Positions 22,631 through 35,245 of a stretch of 64,000 nucleotides of DNA are shown one piece after another (within the stretch, counting starts at the first letter, position 1; every line of letters begins with the position of its first letter). The DNA comes from Eopsaltria australis. Lineage: Eukaryota; Chordata; Aves; Passeriformes; Petroicidae. The position numbers and the translations under genes were made by a program. Where the stretch lies: the NCBI GenBank assembly GCA_034509425.1, contig JAVTVJ010000499.1, positions 372,001-436,000 on the forward strand, given 5' to 3'. The notes beneath the pieces are model-generated. The model was not told the origin of the DNA and made no database searches. It worked only from the letters and a program-made list of their open reading frames with translations.

Positions 22631-25600
22631 TTTCTTTTATTCTCTGAGTGAATGGGAGTATTTAGGATGAGAGTCTTAAAATATGGCCAGGAGTTCACAG
22701 TTGTGCAGCTCTTAGCTTCTAAAATGCTTAGGAATTAAATTCCAACGGAGCCTTTGCCATCAGTATAATACGACGGCAGGGCTGCCGTTCTTCCCGACGC
22801 TGAGATTGTACAAAGGTGAGCAGGGAGCCAATAATGACCTTTCCAGTGCCAAGGAGCTTATTGGACACGTGGCTGGAGAGGATTGCCTGGAGTCAGGAGG
22901 AACAGGAAGGATCCTGGCTTTTCCACAGTGCCCACAGCAAATCCCAGCGGGCCGAATTCCCAGCTTCCCTGCCTCTCTCCTAAAGCTGCTTCTTCAAATG
23001 CTCTTCATAGCTTGTACTCATTCACTGCTGGAAAATTCATGATTGGATAAATGCTGGGCAGCAGGGAAAATGTACAATGTGTATTTAAGGTATTTTCCTT
23101 CGCATTTCTTATCCAACTGAGGAAGGAAGATTGGAAGCACTAGATGCCTTCACCTTCGCCTCCTGGAATCATTTCTATGTTAATGTGTCATTATGTGATA
23201 GACTTTGAGCAAGGGTCAAGCAGCTCTCAGAACTAGGAACACCGTGCAGTATTGGGAAAGCTAATGGAAGCATGTTTAAAGCATATTGAAAAGAACAAAA
23301 GTGGATTAAAAATACCTTTAAGTATTCCCCAAATTCATCTTTATGTTGATTCTGGTCTTACAGGAAATACGATAAAATACTTCAGACAGACCTAAGGGGG
23401 TTTTAAGAATTTTACAGAAAAGACTGTAGTCATTAACATCCCAGTTTAAAATCTTATGCAGATAACCCCCTTATCCCTTTTCCATTTCTATTGCTCTCTT
23501 CCACATTTCTAATTTTTATACTGGAATATTCCAGAGCTGGATGAAACACCTCCAGAGAAAAGCACAGTAGGAAGCCCCATTGGTGTTTGGCTGAACCAAG
23601 CAAGAGTTAGGCCATCTCCAGGTATCCACGTCTCCATGAATCTGCTGGAATAAGAGGAAGGTGGGTTATCCTCATACTTTACACATTTTCTACCTGAAAC
23701 CTCCATACCTGCAACCCTTACACAGGTTGTGCCAACAGAGTAACTGTTCAGAATTATCCTTGCCAGGCTCTCCTGGGTGAGACAACAAAAACAAGGAAGA
23801 AAACTGTGCTCCCCTGGCACTTTCCATCATCCCAGTGCCCTTATTTTTGCTCTCTCTTGTATCACCACATGTGCGAAGCCACTTCTACTTGCAGAACCAC
23901 TACAGAGACCTCTTGAAACCTCTCCTGCACTCTCCTGCTGTAATTGCCAAATCCAAGTGGATACACAGAGAACACTTTTGCAATACATTCTTTTTACTCA
24001 TATTTATATTTTATCGTGAAAATACAACTCAAAACATGGTCCAGATCTCAAAATGCCTTTTCTCTCTCCCTGCTAAATGCTAATTATGCCCATGTAATTT
24101 GTCTAGGTCAAAATAGCTCCCTTGCTTTAAGCTTAATCACTTCATATCCCTATTCTCCCCTTTCTTCCCAACTCTCCTGGTACTTCCCTATGTTGTTAAC
24201 TCTTCATTCTCAGTATATCTTCACCAAACCTTCAGTTAGTTCCAAAATTCAATGATGCATCTGTGTTCACCCTTCCCTGCCATCCCCCAGCTTCCCAGCT
24301 CCTGCTTTTTTTCCCTCTATGCCTACCCCAGTTCCTACCATTCCCTTTTCCTCCTCCTTTTTCCTCTGGAGCACCTCCTTGGGACCTCTTCCTTTTCTTC
24401 TGTGCTGTTTGCTCCTCATGTACTGGATGATCCACTTCTTCTGCTCCCACCTTCATCTCTCTGTCACCCTCTTGGCTGTCCCCTCCTCCCCTCAGTGGCT
24501 GTTGTGAAGGGCTCATGGGGCATTCTCCCAGCTACCAAGGTCACAGTGCTCGCATCCTGAATTCCATGGAATCCACTTCTACCCTGCGGCATTTCTCTCA
24601 TCTCCCCAGCATGATCTGCAATAATCAGCTTTCCCCAAACTTCCTGGATTTCCAAACTTAACCCTCAGTTTTGCTGGATGTTAGCTTTGCTACTTCCATG
24701 TTTTTTCCACAGGCAGATATTCCCTATCCTTCAAGGTGTGCTGATCACCTATTTCACTGCTGGTGCACTTCTACCTTTTGGAAACCATATCCAAAGGGAA
24801 AAAGTGTCCACAGAGATTGAACTCCTGCCTCAGGTGTGCCAGCATCTGGAAGAAGCCCTGTAATTCACTGAGGGAGATCAAGGATCCCACATCCCTTTTT
24901 CCAGCACTGAGTCCAGGTATTTTGGCACAGGGAGCTTTGGCTGCTGGTAGGAGACCCAGATTTATTCCTAGAGTTAACTTCATACTTCATTCCCCTCTAC
25001 TGATCCAGGCTGGATCAGATGGGATCCTGGAATAAAGAAAGTAATGCTCACAGTCTGGCTGATCCAGGATTCCTCCTGTCCCACCTCCTTCCTCTTCAAA
25101 TAAAAGAAAGAATAACAGGGAGAGTAAAGAGTAACCCACAAGTGCCCTAAACACAAGGTGAACCACGGCTGAAAAGCAGAAACCAAGCATTGTATTCCCT
25201 AAGAGAATACAGGGATTGCTAAGGGATAGTAGTGGGAAGGCTGGCAGTCCCTAGTACCTGTGCAAAACCACTCCTGAGTATTTGCCTCAGCTAAACCTAA
25301 AAGTAACCTTGGAATAAAGTCAGCCTGGGGCTCAACAGTGATCACTGTAATGCCCTCAAAATGCAGCTCAAATGGAGGGAATTTATCTAAGTAAGGGACT
25401 TGGTTGTACCTACAATGGCCATGACATGAGCAGGCCAACATCAAACACAAAGCAGCAACACCAGCCCACAGCACAGGAATACTGATGATCCTGCCCTTTC
25501 CTGGCTGCTCTGTTGTGTCTGGCAGCAGATTAACAATAATAACAAATGGTATTCAATAAGCTCCAAGTGGGAATCACTGGAACTCTTTTCATGCTCGATG

Positions 25601-25708
25601 ATAATTGTAACAGATCTCAAGTATCAGGCTGGTACCAATCTTTGTGTAACGAGACAGTAACTCATTAATGAACAAATATTGAGATTTTGTTTGCGATGTA
25701 CTGGATTA
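22631..25708. other. Unique sequence with a pyrimidine-rich segment, no gene seen
   Basis: A perfect inverted repeat (ACGGCAG / CTGCCGT, two-base loop) lies at 22773-22788. About 24080-24510 is T/C-rich on the + strand, which creates long Ser/Leu/Phe-rich frames. Nothing is recognisable as an exon. Confidence 0.5.
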
Positions 25709-26737
25709 TCACAGAATTCCAGGTTGGGGCAGGATGGAAGGGAGCACAGGGGGCACCTGGTGCCACCTCCCTGCTCCAGCAGGGCCATGCCAGAGCCCAG
25801 GGCACAGCATTGTGTGCACACAGCTCTGCAATAGCCCCAGGGAGGAGAGGCCAGAGCCTGTGTGCACAATCTGTTCTGGGCTGGCCCCTGGCCAGGGCAG
25901 AAGTTGTGCCTCCTGTGCAGGGCAATTGCTGGGCTCAGTCCCTGCCCGTGGCTCTGGTGCCATTGCTGGGCCCCGCAGCAGAGCCTGGGCCCTGCTCGGA
26001 GCCCTCCCTGCACACAGGGACAGCCAGGCCTGAGGGCCCCTCTCTGCTGGGGCTCCTCTCGAGGCTGAGCAGCCCCAGCTCCCTCAGCCTTTCCTGGGCA
26101 CCCAGATGCTCCAGGCCCTTCCTCAGCTGCGCAGCCTCCGCTGGCCCCGCTCCAGGAGCTCCCTGGCCCTGCTGTGCTCAGCATCCAGAGCTGGACACAG
26201 CAGGGCAGAGGTGCCCCAGGGCTGCCCCAGGGCCAGGAGCCCTCCCTGCCCTGCTGCCAATGCTCTTCCTGCTGCCCCAGGATCCCATTGGCCTCCTTGG
26301 GCACCCCCAGGACACTCTGCTGCCTCAGGGACAGCTCGGTGTCCCCCAGCACCCCCAGGACACTCTGCTGCCTCAGGGACAGCTCGGTGTCCTCCAGCAC
26401 CCCCAGGACACTCTGCTGCCTCAGGGACAGCTCGGTGTCCCCCAGCACCCCCAGGACACTCTGCTGCCTCAGGGACAGCTCGGTGTCCCCCAGCACCCCC
26501 AGGACACTCTGCTGCCTCAGGGACAGCTCGGTGTCCCCCAGCACCCCCAGGACACTCTGCTGCCTCAGGGACAGCTCGGTGTCCCCCAGGTCCTTCCCCA
26601 CAGAGCTGCTCCAGCAGGGACCCTCCAGCCTGTGCTGGTGCCTGGGGCTGTTCCTGCTCAGGTGCAGGACCTGCATTCCCCTTATTGAGTTTCAAATAAT
26701 TCTTCTCTGCCCGTCTCTCCAAGCTGTTGAGGCTCTA
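25709..26737 (-). mobile_element. CR1 LINE: ORF2 C-terminal remnant with internal repeat expansion
   Basis: Read from 26737 downward on the minus strand it matches the CR1 ORF2 C-terminal region in order. First comes a leader ending in VLHLSRNSPRHQHRLEG (CR1: VLHLGRNNPMHQYRLG), then SSVGKDLG (CR1: SSAEKDLG), then the LGDTELSLRQQSVLGV block (CR1: VLVDNKLSMSQQ), then KEANGILG at about 26281-26301. After that the CR1-like reading frame shifts, and ARELLERGQRRLRS, E-G-A-G-A-A and other pieces appear in different frames. It ends in antisense 'cacagaattccaggttgggg' at 25709. The 350-codon minus-strand open frame is an artefact of this remnant plus six in-frame 48-bp repeats. It is a dead LINE and not a host gene. 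Confidence 0.85.
26302..26589 (-). repeat. 48-bp minisatellite, six copies, inside CR1 ORF2
   Basis: Six head-to-tail copies start at 26302, 26350, 26398, 26446, 26494 and 26542. They are nearly identical (for example, copy two has CCTCCAG where the others have CCCCCAG). The period is 48 bp, exactly 16 codons, so on the minus strand each unit encodes LGDTELSLRQQSVLGV (one copy LEDTEL). CR1 normally has this block once. Confidence 0.97.
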
Positions 26738-29011
26738 TAAATAAGAAATAATAAATGCTCTATTGTTCCACATTCAGCAGCAAAATTGACATCTTAAACC
26801 CCAAATCCTCCCTCTCAACCTGTGGGGCTAAAATGTCATATCACCTTTTTGACCGCTCAGGGAAATTTAATTGTGAAGTGGGAGCATTAGATCTATACCC
26901 AATTATTATTTTCAAGGAAGAACAGCACTTCATTTTGTGATTTATACACTTATACTCAGTGAACTGTATTAATTTTAAATCAGAATATTAGGAAGTGAAG
27001 ATCCTGCTCAGTACAACACAATAGAAATAAGAAATATAAAGGCAGTGTGAACATACATCCATTCATTATAGAAGCCTCAATTTCGGAATAGCCACACATT
27101 CTTGGGGATAGGCAGGAAATACTTTCATTTATTTAAAAGCAGCAAGAAACTCTTACAGTGGTAAGTTACGTATGAACATTTTCTTTGCCAAGCAGCACCT
27201 GGCTTTGCTGAGGGACATTTGTTTGTACTGGAGAGAGAAAGTATTCTGGTAATTCAATAAACACCACAACAGCCTCTCCACCTAAATTCACTTTTCAGCT
27301 GAGTAATGAAAAATTTTGATCAGAAAGGGAACTTTTGGGACAATAAGCCCTGAAGGCACTTCACCAAAGACCTGCATCTCATTTTTACAAGAGCAGAACT
27401 TGCATTACGTCTTATGTTGTTTTGAGCTTTTAAACTTTAGTATGACAATCCTCATTTCTTCCCTACATTCCCATTCTAGAATACAACATGGCAAAGGCTG
27501 ATTTTCCATCCTGTCCCCTTCCCTCTGGGCTCTACCTTGGTCAGAGCAGCACTTTTACCAGGGAACTTCCCTTTCCCACACACAGATATGAACCTCTGGA
27601 CAATTACTGTCATTACAACTTTTATCTGCATTCAAAAAAGGAAAGAAGTGTCTTCTTTCCTTTGCAAGGGCCATCAGCCTTGCCCAGTGATGATCTGTTG
27701 CCTTCCTGACTCCACCAAAACCTTTGGCTGTTTTGAGTGCATGATTTATATCCCCTGTCATCACTTGACTTGCTCATAGCTTTGCTGTTCAGTACCTGGA
27801 ACCCAGCAGATTTTCCTCCACAGGGCTGTTTCCTGGAATACTCCATTTCACAAGTCAAAGACGTCAGAGTAAAGGATGAAAGTTGGGGTTTTTTTTCCCC
27901 CTATAAAATAAGAAGTTATCTTTGGGAGGATTCAACACTTCTGTCTTCACAACACAAAATACCAGTGGATAAAAACAGGCAGAAACGGTGTCCAGCAAAG
28001 TCAAATGAGATAGAAACCAGGACAAAAAGACTTGGAAAAGAGTAAGACAGTGAGATTGGGGTGGTGAGAATCCCCTGAGACCTGACCAAGACTCTCATAT
28101 TGGAGAGGCTGCAGAAACGAAATCTCCTTTGTTTCTCTCAGTATCTCTATGTGAGAACTATTTTTTAGGTCCTAACAGGCAACAGGAATTGGATGATGAA
28201 GTCACTGTCCCCATCTCTCACCGCCATCTGCTCCCAAAGAAAAGCAAAGAAACCAAACCTCTCAGAAATCCTTTGTGTTTGCAAAGAAATTCACCCTCCC
28301 AGTGCAAGGATTTTGACCCAATCCTCTGATTACCATGAACACCCAACTTCCCATTTAGTCAAAAACCCCCCTTGCAAATCGAAGGCGCCGTGTAAAAATA
28401 GTCACAGTGACAATAACAACGCTAATAATGAGGATGGAAATCTTTCTAAACCACGAACAAATGTTGATTTTACTCTAAAATTAACTCGTGGAGAATGGGA
28501 GCATTTTTGTAATCCTTGTGTTCATTGTTGACTTCCTCTGTTGAGCTTTCTGGATGCTATTTCTGAGAGGGAAGAATGAGTCACTGTCTTGTCTTGCGAT
28601 GAGCCCTCGAGTGGAGTTCGATGCGAGCTGGCACAGAAGGAATTTGGGGGCAGGTGCTTTTCAGGAGACCATGACAAACACCCAGCAAGTAACAGTGGAG
28701 CCTCTATTCTGGGATCAAATACAACATGAGAAATAAAGGTGCTTAAGAATAGGACAGATAAGGAGAGCTTTGATCAGATGGTGCACCCACAGGAGCAAGG
28801 CACCCTGATAACCCTCTCAAGGATTTGAGAAAGGGCCAGGAGTGGCTCCATGGCTGCTGAGGTTTGCCAGGAGAGTGTGTTCACTCAGGAACTTTATTTC
28901 CCTGCAGCCACTGATGCTCACTTTTTTGAGAAAATCCAAATGGCACTGAAACTTTCCTGAAGTGTCTCCATTTCAGAGCTGGTTTAGTTTCACCTCCCAG
29001 GAGGCCATGAG
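26738..29011. other. Unique AT-rich sequence, no gene seen
   Basis: No repeat family is visible. Frames reach 112 codons (28193-28531) without a recognisable domain. Confidence 0.6.
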
Positions 29012-29264
29012 AGAGTTGAGTGTGCCTGAGCTTCTGGGACCACCTTCAGTGAAGAATCGAGTGTGTCTGAGCTTCTGGGGGGCACCATCAACAGAGAACT
29101 GAGTGTGCCTCAGCTTTTGGGACCACCTTCAGCAGAGAACCGAGTGTGATGGATCTTTAGGCACTACCTCTGGCAGAGAGTCAAGTGTGATGGATCTTTT
29201 GGGACCACCTTCCACTGACAATCAGGTGTGCCTGAGCTTTTGGGACCACCTTCAGCACCAAGCT
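29012..29264 (+). repeat. Degenerate ~41-bp minisatellite, about six copies
   Basis: Units begin near 29018, 29059, 29101, 29142, 29183 and 29224, a spacing of 41-42 bp. The core reads GAGTGTGCCTGAGCTTTTGG then GACCACCTTCAGC. Two middle units share the variant GAGTGTGATGGATCTTT, so blocks of variants have been copied together. The period is not a multiple of three and the copies are clearly diverged, so the array is old. Confidence 0.92.
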
Positions 29265-32200
29265 ATGGTCAGGGTGGGTTAAATGGGGATTTCCAGGGCC
29301 TAGATCATAGGGAAAATCCCCTTTGAACAAACAGCTGAGCAGCCAGTGCCACAAATGTTCATGCAGAACCCAGACCCCAAGGTACCTTTAACCCTGATAT
29401 ATCAGCGGACAAGAAAGCTTTTGTGATACATAATTACTGCTTCTTTCTTGAAAATCTGCAGCTTTTAAGACTTTGCAAAACCTCATGAACTAAGGAGCTG
29501 TTTATGCCACCTCTTTACTTACAAAAGTCAGAAATTCCTTGTACTTGGGAGCAAAGAGCCAAAAAAAGCATACAGATATTTCCATGTGCAGAACTGAATA
29601 TGCTGCTACCTTCTCCATCTCTGGTCAAAACCCAACTCAGCAACAGGTGACCCCAATGACCTTTGACCTCACATTTAGGGCAGCTGCCTCTACCCCAGTC
29701 CTAGCATTCCACAGCTTTTATAGCCTCCAGCCCAGAGCAGATCCCAACACCTGACATAATCCCAGGGCCACTCACAATTAATGACAGCACCCATGGGTGC
29801 TCCTGATTCACCTCACACGTTTCTTTAGTCACTTGCCACACAGGTGACACTTCTTTTTTCTGAAGTCTGACCAGAATGGGAAGAATGTGGAGGTATTTAG
29901 GACTGTGTTTTGGAGGCCAGCGAATGAGGATCAGCAGAATGGATTCAGCAGGTTGGCAGGAAGTGCAGAGTTTAATGTTCCTCACCTCTCTCCATACCCA
30001 AAGCAGCAAGCATTAATATCCCACCCAAACTCAGGGATTCCAGCAGGGCCGATTTCTTCTTTTGCTCTTATGTTTGCTATAAAAGGCTTTAAAAGCCTCA
30101 GCACTGATTCCTAAACACACCCAAACTCCCAGGAACACAGGATTACTGAGGAGCTCCTTGTACAAACAAACTTCATCTGCCTTTTAGAATGTTGCTTCCT
30201 TTGCCCAGCTCAAACCCGAAACTGCGAAACTGCCGCAGGACATCACAGCCACAAAACCCTTTAACGTGGCCCTTCTGCACCAAGGCATCTGCTAATGTCC
30301 CCTGTCAAGTGATCTAAGCCTGGCCTCAATCTTCTGTTAATGAAAGAGAAGGAAGAGGATACTTTAACTGCTATTCTTAGCTCTTAGTACCTGTCCGCAG
30401 AAAACAAAACAAAACAGAGCCTTTAATTCCCCAGGTTGCCCAAGGGAATCAACCTATGCAAAACAAACTCACGGTGGGTGAAAAGCTTTGTGGTGCCCAG
30501 GGATTTCTTGCCTTAAATATCTGCTTTTGGAACAACCTTCCACCTACATTAAAAAACCCAAAAAACCAAAACAGTAGTGCTATAATTTAATCTTTACACT
30601 CAGCAAATTGCATGCTAACTGCTGTAAACTCCGGAATGGCTTCCTGGAATGAGTTAGGGTGGGATTTTGGCACCAGTTTAAAAATGGATGTGCAGCGTGA
30701 GGACCTTTGTGCTGTCCATCATCTTCACGTGATGAAGTGTGTGCTCTCACTTTACTCCAGTTCAAATATTCCACGTGCTCCAGAATTTGGGGTTTCCCGG
30801 CCATCCATCCCTGCAGAGGCACATTCTGGTGCTGTGCCCACCTCAGGGATGGCCCTGGGGCACAGGACAGAGCTCCTGCACTTTATCGAAGACACTTCAA
30901 GAAGCTGAGATAACCCTGAGGACTTGAACTCCTACCTTTAAAACACCACTAAAACAAACTCTGGAAATGCTCCCAAACTCCCATCCCTGAAAATGAACAC
31001 TGATTTCCTGCTGTGTTTTCATAAATCTGCAAGGAACCTGAATATTTTTTTAGTTACTACTGAAAATTTAGGTCAAATATTTCCTACAAGCTGGCCTCCA
31101 ATATTTGATGACTGTAGAAAAGGGTAACGTATTCGATTGCTTGATTGCTCCCCTAACGGGATCATGGATAATTAACCATTACAGGGTAATTGATATGTAC
31201 GTAAATGGATTAGGTGCTTAAAGTTCAGCCTGTGTCCCTCAGATAAACTGGTTCCATGCACTCTCGAGCACAGCACAAGCTGGGATTTCAGCTGGATTTT
31301 CCACTCATATTCATTATGCAACCTGACTAATTTAGGGAAAGAGCAATTCACTTCCCAACTAATTGACAAAGAATTTTGAAATCTCTACGAATGCAGGTCT
31401 TTTGAGATCTAAAGAGATCTTTTGAGATCTAAAGAGAAAAGAAAACCATGCAACGTTAATTGAGGTTTACTTTTCTCTGACTTCTCTCCCAGGAAGTTAC
31501 CAATCCCCTACTCTGATATTTGTGTAATTAAATAAAGGCAAACGAGAAAATAAGGAACTCTTCTACAAACAGTCTTTCAATCGGACATTCTTTTCACTTT
31601 AAAATAATTTTTTTCGACAGAAAATCAGATTTTCTAAATATATTAATGCCTACTGCTTGTAGGTTACATTGTGAATGACAAACATCAACAATTAAACCTT
31701 GAATCTGGGCTAAGGCTGGCTGGATCTTTTAATATCTTTCAGATTGCTAAAAGCTCCTGAGGAAGAAGGATCACTACTGTTTCCCCACAAATAATTTCTA
31801 AAGAACCCCTAGTATCCCCCAAAAAGGAGGATTTATATAAGAACAATCATATAAAAACATTACATTTTCCAAGCTATCTCAGCTTTTCTCATGTCCATAT
31901 CCAAATTCAGCAATACACTGATCTGTGTCCAATGATTTTGGTGTTCTTGTTCTCCACACTCCTTTCCTGCTGCAGCCACATTTCTCAATGCCACACTTTA
32001 AATACTGATGGCTTATTGACATCTAAACCAACTGAAGAAAGATTTATAAGACAAGAAACTTGGTTCTCATTTTTTACTACAACCACTATAACAGATTGGT
32101 GTTGAGGGGATTTTGCAGCTGAAGCTGCTTTGCAAATAATTCAATATGCAAAAAAATCTTGGAACAAGATAAGACAAGCTGGAAGTGAATAAATCAGGGT

Positions 32201-32507
32201 CAGTTTGTGGAAGAAACACTTCTACCACTTATGAAATATTGGAAAATACCACTTCTTTAAGCCTTCCCCTTTTAGGTGAATAAACTTGATCACATCAATG
32301 GATTGACAGAACAAAATAGTCTGTGTTATGTTTCTCTAACCCACTTGGTCCATTTTAAGGAAATCTGGCCAAATTTCCTTACCAGAAAGCTGATAGATAA
32401 ATATATAATGTCAAATTTTACTTCTCTGACATCTTTAATATCAATACTCAATGCCAAGAGTTTTCTCCTTTTACACAATTCCAAAAAGGCAGGAGATTGA
32501 AATCAAT
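29265..32507. other. Unique AT-rich sequence, no gene seen
   Basis: It contains a 20-bp direct duplication at 31397-31437 (listed separately) and A/C runs near 30550. The segment 31120-31380 is repeat-free, with several TAATTA/TAATTG-like sites. No exon is recognisable. Confidence 0.55.
31397..31437. repeat. 20-bp direct tandem duplication
   Basis: TCTTTTGAGATCTAAAGAGA occurs twice head to tail. Each copy contains the palindrome AGATCT. Confidence 0.9.
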
Positions 32508-32605
32508 CCTTCCTTCCTTCCTTCCTTCCTTCCTTCCTTCCTTCCTTCCTTCCTTCCTTCCTTCCTTCCTTCCTTCCTTCCTTCCTTCCTTCCTTCCTTC
32601 CTTCC
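32508..32605. repeat. (CCTT)n tetranucleotide microsatellite
   Basis: This is 98 bp of uninterrupted CCTT, about 24.5 units. The + strand is all pyrimidine and the - strand all purine. A Ser/Phe/Leu/Pro frame across it is not coding. A perfect tract of this length is likely polymorphic. Confidence 0.98.
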
Positions 32606-33639
32606 CACTTTTTCTACCAACACACAGTTATTAGGAAATTCCAAACAGCAGGAGAATCAGGAGATGTCTGTGCATTAGCCTGCTATGAAGGTGTGAGGAT
32701 TGAGTGCACTCTTTGTAAACCAAGTTCCTTCCAGTGCTTTTTATCCAAACCCCAAATCAGCATATGTTGGAGACTTTCCTAAATGTATTTACAGATATTT
32801 ATAAAAGCAAATGCAATGGGAGGTTCGCACGTCACTTAAGAGTGGTCAGAAAAGAAGACTGGGCTTTGCAATGAACTGAGTTAGAAATAGAACATTTCCA
32901 TGACTCATATCAGTTATTCCTGTGAGGCAATGTCTGCTGCCAGGGGGTTAAATCCAAATGGTTTTCTGTAACACATGTTTTTTGCCACTTAGAAAACTAC
33001 AGAGGTGACAAGAAACAGACAGCAAATACAGAAAACAACATTTGGGAAATTAGGCAGCACAGGAAAGCCAAGATAACACAACAATTTGACGTGAACACTT
33101 ATTCCATCCCAAACCGGGCTTTCTTCTGCCTGTTTAAATATGTAGCACCTACGGCGCCCTTCCCCAGAGAATCAGCACCTAAACCAATCATTCCAAATAA
33201 ATCATGGCCTGCCTTGTTTGTGCATCGTTCAGTCTCAGATACTTCAGGGGAAATTGCAGCAGTGGAGCCAGCCTGCCAGGTGACAGCTTGCCAGGGAAAA
33301 TAATTGGCATCGTGCTCAGAGGTGCGCGACTCCGGCTCCTCCATCATGTGCTAACGGGGAAGGCTAAAACCCAGTCAGCCTCACCCTGCCAGGCCTCCAG
33401 GTGAAAATATTCCCATTCCTACTGCAACAGGAGATCTGGAGGTGAATGCTATGCATAACATATATTATGATAAAAGGTGTTTATGGGGATTTATGGGAGG
33501 TGTGGAAGAGGCCGACTCTTGGCACCAACGTTCAGCTGTTTCCTCCTAGAGCTGGCAAAGAGTTTCAAGGCACACAGAGAGTTTAAGGAGAGGTAAAGAG
33601 CTCTGTATTTGCACATCTGTGCATATAAAAGTACAGAAT
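32606..33639. other. Unique sequence, no gene seen
   Basis: 33090-33380 is repeat-free, keeps several CpGs ('ctacggcgccc', 'gaggtgcgcgactccggc') and looks less drifted than its surroundings. No coding call is possible. Confidence 0.5.
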
Positions 33640-33813
33640 GTGCAGGCCTCCCAGAGAAACTGTGGCTGTCACATGCCTGGAATTGTCCAAGGCCAAGTTG
33701 GACAGGGCTTGGAGCAGCCTGGGACAGTGGAAGGTGTCCCTGCCCATGGCAGGGGTGGCACTGGATGGGCTTTAAGGTCCCTTTCAACACAAACCATTCC
33801 ATGATTCTGTGGC
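33640..33813 (+). mobile_element. CR1 LINE 3'-end fragment
   Basis: 'aggcctcccagagaaactgt', 'attgtccaaggccaagttgg', 'ggacagtggaaggtgtccct', 'ggcactggatgggctttaag' and a terminal 'attccatgattctgtgg' mark a sense CR1 end. It is cut short on the 5' side. Confidence 0.9.
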
Positions 33814-35077
33814 AAGAACTATGCAGGAGTTAGCGTAAAGTGGGACTTAATATAAAAAATTCCCCCAAATTTTCCTAATGTTTTAAAAATATCAGCTGTG
33901 TTAAACTGCCCATCACTCCACTTTTCAAAACACTTCCCAGGATTCCAAAGCAAAGTCTACTCTGCAAGTAAATTTTTAAAATATCTGCTTTTTCTCCTTT
34001 CATGCAACAGAACACACAATTTTTTTCCCATTTTGCACTAGGTATTTAAGACTCAACGACAGAGTCATAAGAAGCACAATTAGCAAGCAGGCTGTGCAGT
34101 ACTAAATTTGTGTCATCTTTGTGAGCAGTAAAAACCCTGCTCACAAATGCTGCTGGATTTACAAACGACTTGCAGGGAACTCATTGCTAAGTGTGCAAAG
34201 GAGAGAGAATTCCAAAACAGCCTTAGCTGGAAAAGCAGGATCAGAGGGATTCAGCTCCAAGGCAGTTGGAAGGTGAAAAGCAGCAAACTGGTGCTCAGCA
34301 GAGCGATCAATGATACACGTCCACTTAGACAGGGAGATTAAGCTGATTTCCCAGAAGGTGTTTGACAAAGACGACAGCTGCCAAATTCCTCTCATTTATC
34401 CATCATCTCCCCATGGGGACACCTCACCTTTCATCCCATGGCAGCTCAGTTTCCCTGGAAGCCTTTGGTCAGCATCCCCAGGCAGGGCTTTTGGAAAGGC
34501 AGCTGCTTTTCTTTGTCCTCAGACTTGGTGACAGCTCCGAGGAAGCGCAGCGTGGCTGTAAGGAGGGAGCTCCTTACAACCAGGAGCTTGGCATCCTGCT
34601 CCAACTTCTCCGTGGTGATACAGATGCAAAATATTCATCTTGCTATCCTATTCTGGCCTTATTTCCTCTGACTGTTCCTTTTGTGTCTCTATTACTCATC
34701 TCCCAAACTCCGTGGCCAGATTTTTGCACCTGTTGTGCTCGTGAAAGAATTCCTTAGTTCTCCTGCCTTGCTCAAATTGTACTCCCAGCCATCTCCTGGC
34801 ATTTGCTGTTTAATCTTCCACATACTGTTCTTTTCCATTTTCTTCTCTTGGACACAGCCTCAGCTTTCTGCAGCCCTCTTGTATTTCTAACAACCACCCC
34901 TTCCCTGCTTCCAGCCAGGGAAGGTTCCTTCTGAATTCTCTCCTCTCTGTTTTGATACTTAACATGTCCAGAACATCCCATAGAAAAATCTGTAGCCCTG
35001 CCATCTGCAAGTATTCAAATTAAGAGTTGTTCCTAACTCAGTTAAAAACAAAAGTTCTTTCCTTTTATTAAGTTCAT
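33814..35077. other. Unique sequence, no gene seen
   Basis: A + strand frame of 131 codons (34362-34757) lacks any domain I know. No repeats are visible. Confidence 0.55.
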
Positions 35078-35245
35078 GGAATCCCATAAAGGTTAAGGTG
35101 GGAAAAGATCAACAGGTCCAGCTGTCAACCAGCACCACTGTGGCTGCTATCAGCCCATATCCCCAAGTGACACATCCATAGGGTTTTTGAACATTTCCAG
35201 AGGTGGGGAGACCCTTCCAATGCCTGACAGACAGGAAGGAAATCT
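35078..35245 (-). mobile_element. CR1 LINE 3'-end fragment, diverged
   Basis: 'catggaatcccataaaggtt', 'agatcaacaggtccagctgt' and 'caaccagcaccactgtggct' are followed by 'caagtgacacatccataggg' and 'ttttgaacatttccagaggt'. This is the antisense of the CR1 type with the 'gtggatgtggcactt' block. It is clearly older than the 42-kb copy. Confidence 0.75.

Noticed and set aside
22766..22775. TAATACGAC, the start of the phage T7 promoter sequence
   Set aside because: Only nine bases match and the essential remainder is absent; a chance match in a vertebrate genome.
25624..26676. 350-codon minus-strand open frame as a host gene
   Set aside because: Its N-terminal part is CR1 ORF2 plus the 48-bp repeats and the rest is GC-rich read-through in the wrong CR1 frame. 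No start context or splice structure supports it.
25687..26740. 333-, 197- and 188-codon + strand open frames
   Set aside because: They are antisense to the CR1 remnant and are kept open by a 48-bp period that suits all frames.
29012..29264. CRISPR-like array
   Set aside because: The units are contiguous with no unique spacers, diverged, and in a vertebrate genome.
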